A DNA stretch of 64,000 bases, taken from positions 1,984,001-2,048,000 of the forward strand of contig OX596337.1 of the NCBI GenBank assembly GCA_951394405.1, given 5' to 3'. The notes under the pieces were generated by a model. That model ran no database searches. It had not been told where the DNA came from and saw nothing but the letters and a program-made list of their open reading frames with translations. Both the position numbers and the translations under genes were made by a program. Below are positions 22,848 through 33,735 of this stretch, piece after piece (positions within the stretch are counted from its first letter, which is position 1; every line of letters begins with the position of its first letter). Origin of the DNA: Coprinellus micaceus. Lineage: Eukaryota; Basidiomycota; Agaricomycetes; Agaricales; Psathyrellaceae.

Positions 22848-24401
22848 ATGGTCCATTGGAATTGGCCAAGAGTACGGATACGTCTAGCTGGATTTGCGGC
22901 TGCCCTTCTGCCAGGCGCAGTCGCCGCACCTCGACCATCGCAACTGGCGTGTTATGCACCGGAACTACCTCTCTCCAACCCTCATATATATCCGCGGAGC
23001 TCACATCGCCTGCCCATGGTGTCGCCCCTGCCCGGAGTACTTCCCCTCTCCTTTCGACGACCTCTCCCTCTCCCTCTCCCAAAGGGTCCTTCCCTGTGGC
23101 GCAACCCCATTCTGGTTAGGCGAGATCCCTCGACTTGGCGCCGGCGGCTCGACTCATCTACAGCGTGTTATTAAATCTGGACGCTTCTCGAGGCAATTTC
23201 AACCGCCCAACCTCCATGCAGCTCGGCGTGCCACAGTGCATGGCGGCTAAATCCACCCGGTGACGACAGGAATACAATCGACGTGCCCCTTCCACGCGGT
23301 CTTTTTCATTTGGAGTTCTACGCGGAATACTTGGCACGCGATTTAAAACCTGCCTCAGGCTCGGAGCAGGGTACTGGGTGCACGGCTCGCGGGGTGACAT
23401 AGTTTCACCAGGTCGTCTTTCTATCAGCCTGTGCCATCCGAGGCCCACTGCTAACCCTCCTCTTTCTTCAGTCTCGACGAAGAAACACACTATCAAGTGA
23501 TAGGTGGTAGTAGTGGCGGACTGCCGGCGGGATCTTCAAGAAAGGTCGTTTTTGACAGTAACCTACAGACTCCTACAGACGGGGCCGTGCTTCCTCCCAA
23601 CCCGAGTCCGGTCAGCAAAGGAAATTCCTCCAACGGGAATATTTTCGTCCACGGCATACAATTCTGCACGTTTCTCACCCCGAGTTACCAGTGTGCGCCG
23701 TCATCGCTGCGGAACTTCATCTCCTTCAACACCGCGAGCAATACTGGGCTAGGAGGCTTGGGTCTTTCGACACCGAGTGCTGCCTGAATGCGGACTTGCC
23801 TCGCCACTCTGCTGCGGGGACATGCACTCTTGGGTTCCTTGGACGGCTTCAGTTTCCCCATGGTCTACGGACTGTCGAGACGGACTGGAGTCGCCGGTCT
23901 TCAGGTCAAAGTTACACGGGCGGTGTCTTTCCTCGTTTGCACATATCGCACAGGGGTGGACAGATTCCAGGGTTATGTTGCAGATCCACCCCATTCCCGT
24001 TCATCGTTCACGATCTTACTCCAAATGACCATTGTCTTCAACGATTCGGCGACCTCTCTGGCTATATCGGCTCGCCCCCCCTCGTTCCCTACTGCCAACC
24101 CACCTTTCGACGGCACCCTCGAGGCGCAACAGCATCCAGCCACCCCCATGCATCGTCACGATCGTACCCAAATCCATCAAAGGACCCTGAAAATCTCTTC
24201 TCCTGCCCATTTCAGTCGCTTCCTTCATTCGCTACCCCTGCTCGCAATCACGACCACATCTTTACAGGATGCGCTGTTGAAAGGCAGTTCAAAGCAGAAG
24301 TGGCAGACCAGAGCCCTGGAAACGCACTCACTCGTGGCGAGTCTACGCCGTTGTCCTACATCCTAGACCTCTTTCACGAGGTCCAGGAACCCCTCAAGTG
24401 A
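22848..24401 (+). pseudogene. Possible decayed secreted-protein gene
   Basis: Downstream of a TATA box, the frame from 22848 begins with a signal-peptide-like hydrophobic run ending in Ala residues. A neighbouring frame over 22856-23119 is Ser/Thr/Pro-rich like a cell-surface linker. Farther on, one frame from 23497 to 24366 is broken only by a single TGA at 23785-23787, while another frame, 23691-24401, is also open for 236 codons. I could not join these into one protein and recognise no family. It could be a broken gene, a gene with unrecognised introns, or chance. Confidence 0.15.
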
Positions 24402-25010
24402 TCACAAAGAGGTTAGGAGTGTACGTCAGAATGCCTAGGTGAGGCGACGTCGGTGGTAGCAACGTTCTCCGCCAACAAGACGGCTGCCAGTGCAAAAGCT
24501 AAAACGCCTCTCATCACATTCCTCTCAACAAGCCTTGGTCCAATCACATTACCGGAAGCGCCCATAGTAGCAGAGACGTCTCTCTATTACACGCATATAT
24601 CCTATTTTTATATGAGAAACATATAGCGACCGGGTACCAAAAGTCCACGGGTCAATGCACCTATCTGGAAGCGAAGATCTGGTGAGTGTGTCGGATGCAT
24701 AGCTGATGCAAAGTGTACAACACGGAAGGAAGGGCAGCAGCACACCCAACCGCGGGGCTATTGGGGACGAGAGTGAAGAAGGAAGATGATAAATACAACA
24801 AGAGAGCCGGGCAGAGGGCAGAGGGGACGACGGGAGACGCAGACGCCAGTGTGACAACACGAAGGGGACGGGAAAAGTTTATCCAAGGCATGAAAATTAA
24901 GCAGAACGAAATGCAGCAGATGCGCAGTTCCAGAATGACAAAGGCAGGGAACGGTGGAATAAAAGGGACAGGGGAAAAGGGAGCGTATACATTTGGGTTG
25001 ACCGACCTGT

Positions 25011-27511
25011 TCACACAACGCGCATCGGGCTCCCAGGATCCTGGATCGGTGCCCTAGCCTCATCCAGCCTCAAACCCTCCATCCTCAGTGGACTGCTCTT
25101 CGAGATACCCGCCGCCCCAGGCCCGTTCACACCCAATGCCCTTCGGTTCCTCCTCTCCAACAACGTCGCCCCGTCCATATCCAGCTCGAACTGCCTGTGC
25201 CGCCTCTGTGAGCGTCCAGGTGAACTGGTGCCCCCCGGTACACGTGCCGACCCTTGGTCTCGGATACCCGCGCGCCCCTCCCCAATGGCATGACTCGCCG
25301 CTACCCGCCGTCCTGTTTGCCCATAGGCAGCTACAGGGACTGCGGGTATCTGAGCCTGCCCGTTGCGCTGCTGGCGGTGATCCTCTTCATCATCATCTTC
25401 ATCCTCATCGTCCTCATTCAACCCGCTCAACACGGCCCTTGCCCCACCAGGCCCACGAGCGCGATTGCGTCTCCTCGCGCCTTCCTCTTCCATACGGTGG
25501 ACAGCGTACGTAATGTCGAATGCCTCTTTGAGCGTAGCGAGACCCGGACTGCGCCCTTCCCAGTTTCCAGGTGCAGAAAGGAGAGGGGAGTCGACGGGAC
25601 GGCCTGGGATTCTGGGGGTGGGTGGCGGAGGAGGCGCTGGGGCTGCCGTGCACCACGGGTGCGCGAGGAATTCGTCAATGGTATACCGTTGTGCAGGGTC
25701 GACGCAGAGAAGGTGTGTTATAAGGTCCTTCGCTACGAGTGAAACTCGTTAGCGAATCCTCTGCGGGACGTTGGAGGCTGAGGCTTACCTTCTGCACTGG
25801 TATCGTCCCACCATGGGCTGAGGAAAGTGTAGTATCCGCGAGCGACCTTCTCGGTCAGAACGTTGATGCTCTCGTCGTAAAACGGCGGGAATCCGCAAAG
25901 TAGGGTGTAAAGGACGCAACCAAGGGCCCACATGTCAACGCTCTTACTGTACCGTTCGTCCTTCACGATTTCCGGTGCTGTATAGCCGACTGTGCCACAA
26001 GGTGTCATCGTTTGCTCGTCCCAAACGACCTTACTCAGACCAAAGTCAGCGATCTTGACCCTGCCGATGCCTCCTCCGCCGACACCCGGAATAAACTCTC
26101 CCTCGTCCTCCTTGTTCTCGTCATACGGCCGATGTATTGGGTTCTTGGAGGGGATGATGTCTATCCGTTCGAATAAGAGGTTCTCCGGTTTGATATCTCG
26201 GTGAACGACGCCGCGTTCCTCGTGGAGATATCGGATGCCTTGTGCGACCTGGAGGATGACGTGTCTCGACAGGTTCTCACTGAAGTAAGTCAGTTTAACG
26301 ATCTGGTGGAACAGCTCTCCCCCTCCCATCACTGCCAAACCACTGTGAATAACGACGTCGATGCGGAGAGAGCAGTGAACACATACACTCCAAAACCAGG
26401 AAATAATGTTCTGGAGATTCAGAGAATGAATGCAGCTTGACGATGGAAGGGTGGTTTGTGCCTCGCATAATTTGGACCTCTGGAATGAAATCAATATCCG
26501 TGTTAAAAACACGCCTCGATAGAACGCACCTTTCAAAATGTTCGCCCTCTGTATTGGAATGTGGTTAGAACATACGTTGCACGGGGTCGATAGGCATTAG
26601 AGAAAAGGAACGGCACCTCTGTCACACGCGGTTTCTTCTTGAATTGCGGATTAAGGTGCTTGTCGCCAGCCTAGCAATTCAAAAACCGCGGTGCAGGGAG
26701 TACGATGAGGCATGATATATATGTGAAAGAGGGCAGCGGTCTGATTAGTCGAGGCGAACTGACAAAAATAGAGACTGAACGGGCCCTAGAAGGAAGTAAC
26801 ACGAACCTGCGATGCATTGAGCTCATACTTCCGGACGACCTTGACTATAAGATGGAGGGTCAATGAGCACCTGTGCAGATCGGCATGGATCAATAGGGAT
26901 CTCACCTGCGACCTTCTTGTTGCTCGTGAGATCATGGGCCTTGTACACATTGGAAAAGGCACCACTGAAAAGGTATGTCAAGGTCAGATGTCACAGTGCC
27001 GAAAGCCGTAAGGTCTCTATACTCACTCGCCCATCTTCCCGAGGAGCTCAAAGTTCTCGAGGCCTTTGTATATCGGCATCTTGTTCTTGGCCTGGCGTTC
27101 TTCGTTTACGATCATCTCCGCCGCTTCGCGATTTGGTTGTTTCGACGCTGCGGCAGCAGTGTGGTTCTCCTTGTCAGCAGGGGTATTAATATTCCGCCTT
27201 TCGACGCCGTGATGTTGAGCTGTGCTGTTGTGTGCGGTGCTGTGTGCTTCCGCTTGGTGCTGAGGACAAATAGCACGTGAGCCTAGCTCTTCTCGAAGAC
27301 GAGTGGGGCAGCGAGGGGACTCACATCTTCGCGGGGTTCGCGTTCGCGACTGGCACGGGGAGGAGACTCGACCCGGGCATGGTTATGGTGGCGGCCGTGG
27401 CGAATCAGGTCTGTGGAACGGGGGGTAGAATAGGGGTGAGCTCGGCGTCGAGAACGTTAGGAAAAATGAGGCCGCACTTTTGAAGGCATCGACGACGCCG
27501 GTGGTGGGCAT
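25011..27511 (-). CDS. SRK1: MAPK-activated protein kinase, Srk1/Rck2 type
   Basis: A multi-exon gene from ATG at 27511 to TGA at 25013-25011. The N-terminus MPTTGVVDAFKNLIRHGR is joined by splicing to a hydrophilic region ending NKMPIYKGLENFELLGKMGD. Then come GAFSNVYKAHDL, the ATP-site Lys in VAVKVVRKYEL, HRDIKPENLLFE, a family-specific insert containing KEDEGEFIPGVGGGG, DFGLSK and TPCGTVGYTAPE. The insert and VDMWALGCVLYTLLCGFPPF match fission yeast Srk1 and budding yeast Rck2, which act below the stress MAPK (Sty1/Hog1). The C-terminal tail is long, with an Asp/Glu run near 25390-25430 and Arg-rich segments. One junction (26343-26389 intron) gives an odd hinge, VLDGLAVMGGGELF, where VLELM is usual. 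The 3' flank is pyrimidine-rich on the sense strand. Confidence 0.9.
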
Positions 27512-27683
27512 GGTGGGTGATGGGTGTGGGGAAGAAGGGGGAAGATGGAGACAGAATGGTGTGTCTCAAAAATGCTGGGTTCAAGAGGCGCTAAACCCTG
27601 CTCTCCGAGCGTCCGTGGGACTATGACGGAATCGCACTGGCAATACGTCATCGTATTCGACTCCAAGGTGATAACACAATTGC

Positions 27684-28859
27684 TCAGAGGATAATTTCTA
27701 CGCTACCATCATCGTCGGTCACTACACGGCAGCTCCTGATATGAGGTAGGTGCACGTCCCAGAAATGCTTATCCAGACAGTCTCTGCATCGTGTCAGAAT
27801 GATCTCGGGACTGGGCACCATCAGGGCAAGCGCTGTAATCCCGAGCGCCTTCGCCAACCGAATAAGGGTCAAAACATCCTCCGAGTTGATTTCGTCATCT
27901 TGGATGAATAGCTTTCGGGGTACCCGAGGTAGATTGCGAAGCGCCGCGGTGAAGGCTTGTCGCACGTCTGACCAGAAGTAAAACCCGCGCACTGCCGTGA
28001 AGCAGATCTTGAGCTCATCGAGGCTGGGGAGATCCAGGTTCTCCAAGCACCGGCATGCGTCGTCCAACGTCTCTACGTCCAAGCCAAGCACAGTGACATG
28101 GCGCAGAGTGATCGTCGTTGGGGGGGTAAAGCCTTTCGGACAGCCCCAGAGGAACTTGGATACGGTCTCGGCGTAGGTTTCCACTGTGCCGAATAGTCTC
28201 CTGGCTACGTCCATGTCCGTGATCCTGGACGCTAGGAGCTCCAAGTTCTCGACTTGCTGCGGCTTTGGCTTCAGCCTGCTGGTGAGGTGGTCCAGGTAGA
28301 GAGGCGCCAGTACGTCATCTAGGTCGAATGCGATATTCTTCCATCGCGGGGCGTGTTGCAGGAATATTCGAAGGATAGTTGGCGTCATCTCGTCTTCCCA
28401 ATGAGCATGGTTCTCCCGTGGTGCAATGTGAAAGCTTAGTGGGCGTATTGGGCCTGCGCGTTTGATCCAGAGCTTGATGAGTGAGGGATGGGGGGAGTTG
28501 GGGGAATGCTGAACGCCTGATACGGAGCCCCACAAGGATGGCTCGGCGTCGACATATTGGGCACATTGCCTGGACGTGCTCCGTACAGATAGTGGTGCGA
28601 GGTTGGGTCGCGGCTGGGAGAATGAAGAAAAGGCGGTGTAGAGCGCGTCTCCCTTGACTGCGTGTTCAAAGATGATGCGCAGGGCGTCCTCGGGGTGACC
28701 GAGTATCGTTCGCGTAAGATTGTATTGCTGGAGAGAAGGGATAGCGAGATGGATAGTAGGCTTGGCGGTGTGTCGGTCCAGTGTGGCCTTGAGGTTGTCG
28801 ACCTCGAACATGGAAATGCCCACTGGGTGCCGCATTTGCACGGTGTCTGCGAGGGCCAT
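27684..28859 (-). CDS. F-box-like / LRR-like protein of agaricomycete type
   Basis: A single uninterrupted frame of 391 residues, unusual among its intron-rich neighbours. Near residue 58 the segment EDALRIIFEHAV, followed by PLSVRSTSRQCAQYVDAEPSLW, resembles the degenerate F-box of large agaricomycete families (P-x-L-x-x-IF ... VCRxWR ... PxLW). The rest alternates short hydrophobic strands and helices, as in leucine-rich-repeat-like tails. F-box proteins recruit substrates to SCF ubiquitin ligases; most of this expanded family has no known target. The F-box is weak, so the fold assignment is tentative, though the gene itself looks real. Confidence 0.65.
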   Translation of the reverse strand: MALADTVQMRHPVGISMFEVDNLKATLDRHTAKPTIHLAIPSLQQYNLTRTILGHPEDALRIIFEHAVKGDALYTAFSSFSQPRPNLAPLSVRSTSRQCAQYVDAEPSLWGSVSGVQHSPNSPHPSLIKLWIKRAGPIRPLSFHIAPRENHAHWEDEMTPTILRIFLQHAPRWKNIAFDLDDVLAPLYLDHLTSRLKPKPQQVENLELLASRITDMDVARRLFGTVETYAETVSKFLWGCPKGFTPPTTITLRHVTVLGLDVETLDDACRCLENLDLPSLDELKICFTAVRGFYFWSDVRQAFTAALRNLPRVPRKLFIQDDEINSEDVLTLIRLAKALGITALALMVPSPEIILTRCRDCLDKHFWDVHLPHIRSCRVVTDDDGSVEIIL

Positions 28860-29262
28860 GGTCTTAAGGTTGTGTGAGTCGGTTAGAAGGAATAGGGATG
28901 GAATGTGGGGTCTTGAACGTTATAATTGCATGGACCAAGGCTTCTCCCTTATTTGAGGTGTCACGGTTGTTGTTGTCTGCAATTGTTCTTGCCCTAGTTA
29001 CTGGTCAGCGAACACAAGAGGTGATCACTCAACAGCCATGCGTTGTGTATACCCTGAAGCCATGACAAGCCGCCTAGTTGGCAATCTCGTCGCGGTATGT
29101 AGATGCACACCCAGAAAGTAGAAGTCGGGCGTCGAGTTGGCGCTTTGTCGTGTGTTCTCATGTGGTATAACGTTCCCACACTGACAAGACACACCTTGAA
29201 CTGCAACCACCCCGTCTCCTGCCTCGTAATTCTTCTTTGTCCTTCGCAGAGTCTGGAAAACC
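28860..29262. other. Divergent promoter region
   Basis: About 400 bp between the minus-strand F-box-like gene and the plus-strand PRP31 gene. I see no further gene or clear TATA box. Both promoters must lie here. Confidence 0.5.
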
Positions 29263-31517
29263 ATGAGCGGGCTCGCAGATGAACTGCTTGCAGACCTCGA
29301 TGACTTCTCTGGCGATGAGAATGAGGAATACCCCGAGGACCAGCCCTCCACATCTACCTCCGCCGCCTACGCTTCCGGTTCCGGTTCAGGATCATCTAGC
29401 ACCGCTGGACAGAAACGCAAGGCCGAGGGTGAACTTGCGGACCTAGGAGACGGAGAAGTGGATGAAGACGAGGAGATGGGCGACGAAGAGGCACGGGGAA
29501 AGGAGATTGGGTCGTTGGTATTGGAAGGAGGCGTCAAGCCGGCGGATGAACTGGACGCGGAAGATGTGCAGCAAATGGAGCTCGGGGGAATTGAGGATGT
29601 GACCAAGATCGCGAAGTTGGAGGGAAGCAAGAGAATGTCTGACATCTTGAAGGTGCGTCGTTACCTTCTAAACCTCTACGCGCGGGATGCTCAGGGTCGT
29701 AATCCATGTTTGTAGGATATCGGGCAGTACAAGGCTCACCCTTCACCGCCAGAGATTATGGCTTTGCCCGCCCATCTCAACCCGGAGTATACTCTGATTG
29801 TCCAGGCGAATAACTTGTCTGTGGACGTCGACAATGAAATCCTCATCGTGAACAAGGTTTGTCTACTCAACATCTCAGGTTACACCTCCTTATTTTTGGT
29901 CCCTTTCAGTTCATTCGAGACCACTACACGCCTCGATTTCCTGAGCTCGAACAGCTCGTAACGGATCCTGTCATGTACATCAAGGCCGTTCGTGGTCTTG
30001 GAAACTGCGACGTACGTTCATGTAATACTTGTCTTCTCGCTGTCCATCCATTAATCACTATCCTGCAGGATTTGACGAAAGTTGATCTTCAAGGCATCCT
30101 CCCACCTGCGATTATCATGAGTGTTGTTGTCACAGCGACGACCACTTCGGGCGCTAAACTCACCGATGCCCAATGGAAAGCCATCGAGCGCGCCTGCAAC
30201 CTGGCTGACCGGTTAGAGGAAGCGCGCAAAACCGTGGGTTCTCGCCGTTCACTTGCCCTCGTGTCGAAGCTGATAAAATAACGAGCATAGATCTTCATGT
30301 ACGTCAGCTCAAGAATGCACGTTCTAGCACCCAATCTTTCAGCCATTGTCGGTACCACTACAGCTGCGAAACTATTGGGTGTCGCCGGAGGTCTTGCTGG
30401 CCTGGCTAAGATGCCCGCTTGCAACGTTCACGTACGCTCTCCCCCCTCTTCCTCCATCGCTCTCATGTGCGGGACTAACGTGCGCCTCTATTTTCTTATT
30501 GCGCTTCACCATGTAGTTGCTCGGAGCGCAGAAGAAGATCGCAGCGGGCTTTTCGTCTATCACCCAGAAACGACACACTGGATTCATCTTCCAATCCGAC
30601 CTCGTTACCCAGACGCCGTCAGAGTATCAGCTCAAGTTGCAACGCAGTGTCGGGGCGAAGTCGGTGCTTGCCGCGAGGATGGACCTCGAGAGGAAGCGGA
30701 GAGATGGTGCGTCCCATTCTGACTAGACTCTGAAGACTGAACTCATTTTCGTTTGTATACATGCAGGTACGTACGGTGAAAGCCTGCGCGACAAGCTGGA
30801 GAAGCACATCGACAGGTTAGCAGCCCCTCCACCCTCCAAAGTGATCAAAGCCCTCCCCATTCCCAACGACGGTCCCAAGAAGCGACGGGGTGGTAAACGG
30901 TTCGTTACTCTCACCACTTTCCCTAAGCCCAGAGACCTTAAGTTGAATTTGGTATACCCTTTTAGAGCTCGCAGAGCCAAGGAAGCATACGCCCAGACCG
31001 AGCTGCGCAAACTGCAGAACCGGATGGCTTTCGGCGAGGCGGAACAAGAGGTCGGCGCGTTCGACCAGACGAAGGGTATGGGCATGATCGGTGTTGCAAC
31101 AGGGAAGGTCCGTGCCGGTGCAGGCGACGCAAAGACGAAAGGTGTGCATCTACCCCCTTTCTACGAACTCCATCTCTGGGAGTCAGGCTTGATGTAGTGA
31201 GCTGACTGGGCTATGCAGCGAAACTATCCAAGGCGAACAAACTGCGGACGGCAGCCATTACGCGTTCCGCCCAGCAAGCATCGCAAGTATCCGGTTTGGC
31301 TACGTCATTGAGCGTTACCCCTGCCCAAGGTACGGTGCCATTCACCAGACTATTAACCGTATAGGGTGTGACTGACTGCCGGAATGTTTCCTCGTTTGTT
31401 GCAGGCTTCGAACTTACGAATAGGGCAGCGATGGCCCAGAGAGTCAAGGAAGCCAATGAAAAGTGGTTCGGTGGAGGGACATTCACATTCATGGGGCAGA
31501 AGGGGGATACGAAGTAG
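29263..31517 (+). CDS. PRP31: U4/U6 snRNP splicing factor Prp31
   Basis: Multi-exon gene from ATG ([19 protein letters not shown]) to TAG at 31515-31517. After a long acidic N-terminus, the NOP domain is clear: [66 protein letters not shown] and [19 protein letters not shown] with [15 protein letters not shown]. The Prp31 C-terminal domain follows ([38 protein letters not shown]), ending [11 protein letters not shown]. Prp31 binds the 15.5K protein and U4 snRNA and bridges U4/U6 to U5 in the tri-snRNP. All splice junctions hold the frame, including A-K-T to I-F-M near 30235-30292. Length and domains are normal for the family. Confidence 0.96.
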
Positions 31518-31790
31518 GCTGAGTTAGGCTCCTGTTGTATGCATTACCCGGGGTTCTACCAAGCTTGACCCTTCCTACATTCCGATGACATAGGCGTCGT
31601 CGACACATCGGTGCTGCCAGAATGCTGCTTTCCGAAAGTTACTGACGAGTCAGATGCATAATGGGCGTAAAAATACAATGTGGAAGCTAACTACTAGGAT
31701 AAGAGACCGGAGGGAAGGACGAAGAGTATGGAGATGCTATGTGCGAGATTAGACTACGTGAAGGTATAAATGAATTATGTCTATGGGGTT

Positions 31791-32561
31791 TTAGGCCGTC
31801 GAGGCAGCGGTCGCTTCCGGTGAGGCGTTTTGTTGGTTCAAGAAAGAGGTGGACGGCGGGGCCTTGCCTTGTGCGGTCTTCCGCTTCGACTTGTAGTCTT
31901 TGATAGCAGAGCGGATGGCATCTTCGGCAAGCACTGGGAAGGAGACGGGGTGTCAGCATAGAGACAAAGCAAGGAAAACGTCCATCAGTAACACACTTGA
32001 GCAATGCAACTTCACGGGTGGCAGGCAAAGCTCCTTCGCGATCTCGGTGTTCTTGATCTTGCCGGCCTCCTCGAGGGAAAGACCCTTGACACGCTCGGTC
32101 ATGTAGGAGCTCGACGCGATGGCGCTGCCGCAGCCAAAGGTCTTGAACTTGACGTCCGAGATGATACCGTTCTCGTCGACACGAATTTGCAGCTTCATAA
32201 CGTCACCGCAGCTATCAAGGTTGGAAGTAGCCGGTCAGTCCCGTGTGAAACTGAACGGTGGCCGCTAGCGATGGTGTCAACGGCCACGAACAGGGAGAAG
32301 CAACTCACGCAGGTGCGCCAACGAGGCCCGTCCCGACGTCGACGTCAGTTTTGGGCATCGAACCAACCTACGGGGGTGGGAGGAGTTATCAGATAAAGGC
32401 CCAGACTGGAAAAAGACTCTCAACCGTACGTTTCTAGGCCTTTCATAGTGCGAAATCACTTTCTCGTGATAGGAGCGAGCAGCCAGAGGCCGCGCAACGG
32501 TCCTTTTGACGCTGGGACGGGCGGCAGAGAGGAGCGACTTGGAAATGGCTGAGCGGAACAT
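31791..32561 (-). CDS. ISU1: Iron-sulfur cluster scaffold protein Isu1/IscU
   Basis: Four exons on the minus strand give about 182 residues. A mitochondrial presequence ([20 protein letters not shown]) precedes the IscU core: [54 protein letters not shown] and [16 protein letters not shown]. The three ligand cysteines are present (in PACGD, FGCGS, LHCS), as is the LPPVK motif bound by the Hsp70 chaperone Ssq1. The tail after KDYKSKRK is longer than in yeast, Ser/Ala/Pro-rich and probably disordered. The protein assembles [2Fe-2S] clusters in the mitochondrial matrix. It is head-to-head with TAF9 over a 192-bp promoter with two CCAAT boxes. Confidence 0.96.
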
Positions 32562-32633
32562 GTTGGTCGATGAGCAAGAGCGAGGGAGTGGCTATGGAGC
32601 TTTCGAAACCCCCACTTCGTCACACGCCTCCTC

Positions 32634-32658
32634 ATTGGCCCGAGTACCGCCGACCAAT
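32634..32658. promoter_or_regulatory. Pair of CCAAT boxes in the ISU1-TAF9 promoter
   Basis: ATTGG at 32634-32638 and CCAAT at 32654-32658 lie in opposite orientations in the middle of the 192-bp divergent promoter. Fungal CCAAT boxes bind the HAP complex, which controls respiration and iron-using genes, so a link to ISU1 is plausible. I did not find the extended HapX-type motif beside either box. Confidence 0.45.
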
Positions 32659-32753
32659 CACAGCCAGGCTGCGGGCTGCCGGAATACACACATGCAAACA
32701 CCCCTGCCGGTTGCCGCGCCCCTTCCAGTTAGCGCTCAATTCAGTTCCGTCCC

Positions 32754-33604
32754 ATGAACACCTCGCGTCCCGCCGACAACCTGCCCTCGACGGCACGCGC
32801 CATCGCGTTGCTGCTGTCCTCGACGCCGGGGGTGCAGGATGCCCAGCCAGCGGTGCTTCACCAACTCCTCGAGTTCTCCCATCGCTATGCAATGCAGGTC
32901 CTGACAGACGCGAGCGTCTACGCCGAACACGCAGGTCGTGCAGGGAAGATTGAGATGGATGATATTGTCCTGTCTGTGCAGGCCAGAGTAGGTTGGGAGT
33001 TTGGTGGACGCGTACCAAAAGAAGTGTGTCCCATCGCTCTTCCACCCATCTCACGACTCACGATCCCCCGTAGTACATCCTTTCACTAGCAACAGAAGTA
33101 AATGCCGCACCCCTACCAGCTGTTCCAGAAGTCTTTGGCGTCAGGCTACCCCCTACATCAGAATGCTTGACCTCGGTCGACTTTGACCTGATGCCTAACA
33201 AGCCTCCTCCTGGCGTCAAGATATTCGACGAAGAGTTCGATGAGGTCGAAGAGTCGTCAGAAGAGGAGGAAGAGGTTGAACCAGAACCTATTCCAGCCAA
33301 CATGTCTGGGCTGGGTCGAGCAACCGGCACACCGTCTTCTTTGGCTCAGGAAGACCATGTCATGGACACACCTTTCCCCATCAGCGCAATCGCGACGCCT
33401 TCAGACATTGACATGCTTGGGCAGTCACAAACCGCGCAGGAGGCTGAAGAAGGCAGCGATATCGACGAAGACGATGGCCTGTTTGCTGGTGGTGACGACG
33501 AAGAGGAAGAGAGCGACGGTATGGAAGAAGTTCAGACAGCACTGGGTGCCGCTCCCTCGAACGGAGTGAAACGAAAACTCGTCGAGGAAGATGACTATGA
33601 CTAG
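32754..33604 (+). CDS. TAF9: TFIID/SAGA subunit TAF9
   Basis: Two exons (32754-33023, 33074-33604) encode 266 residues. The N-terminal histone fold is typical of TAF9/TAFII31: LPSTARAIALLLSSTPGVQD, VLHQLLEFSHRYAMQVLTDA, EHAGRAGKIEMDDIVLSVQ. It continues across the junction into ILSLATEVNAAPLP and then the conserved region LPPTSECLTSVDFDLMPNKP. The C-terminal half is strongly acidic (EESSEEEEEVEPEP) and ends KRKLVEEDDYD. TAF9 pairs with TAF6 as a histone-like dimer in the general transcription factor TFIID and in SAGA. Length is normal for fungi. Confidence 0.94.
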
Positions 33605-33735
33605 AGCTCGAAGCCAAGCACTACGTGTAGGATTACAGGGAAGCTGTATGTATACTAGTCCAAAGTACAAGCATCGTACATATAATGATAATTTTAACGA
33701 CCCATCGAGACGAATTGGTGCCCTTCCACTGAGGC

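Larger units (their letters stand above)
18641..24540. other. Second gene-poor block with exon-like fragments
   Basis: Nearly 6 kb without a gene I can assemble. Several pieces look like exons flanked by good splice sites, for example around 20886-21048 (protein-like frame GLATFAERLAGLVKWMAG) and 21452-21888, and a hydrophobic stretch near 19180-19250 (LYIIGYAFLAHGLAG). In every attempt the frames break by stop codons or phase errors, so decayed genes or unfamiliar lineage-specific genes are both possible. A telomere-like repeat lies at 20640-20656, a TATA box at 22588-22597, and doubly open frames at 23497-24401. Confidence 0.4.
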
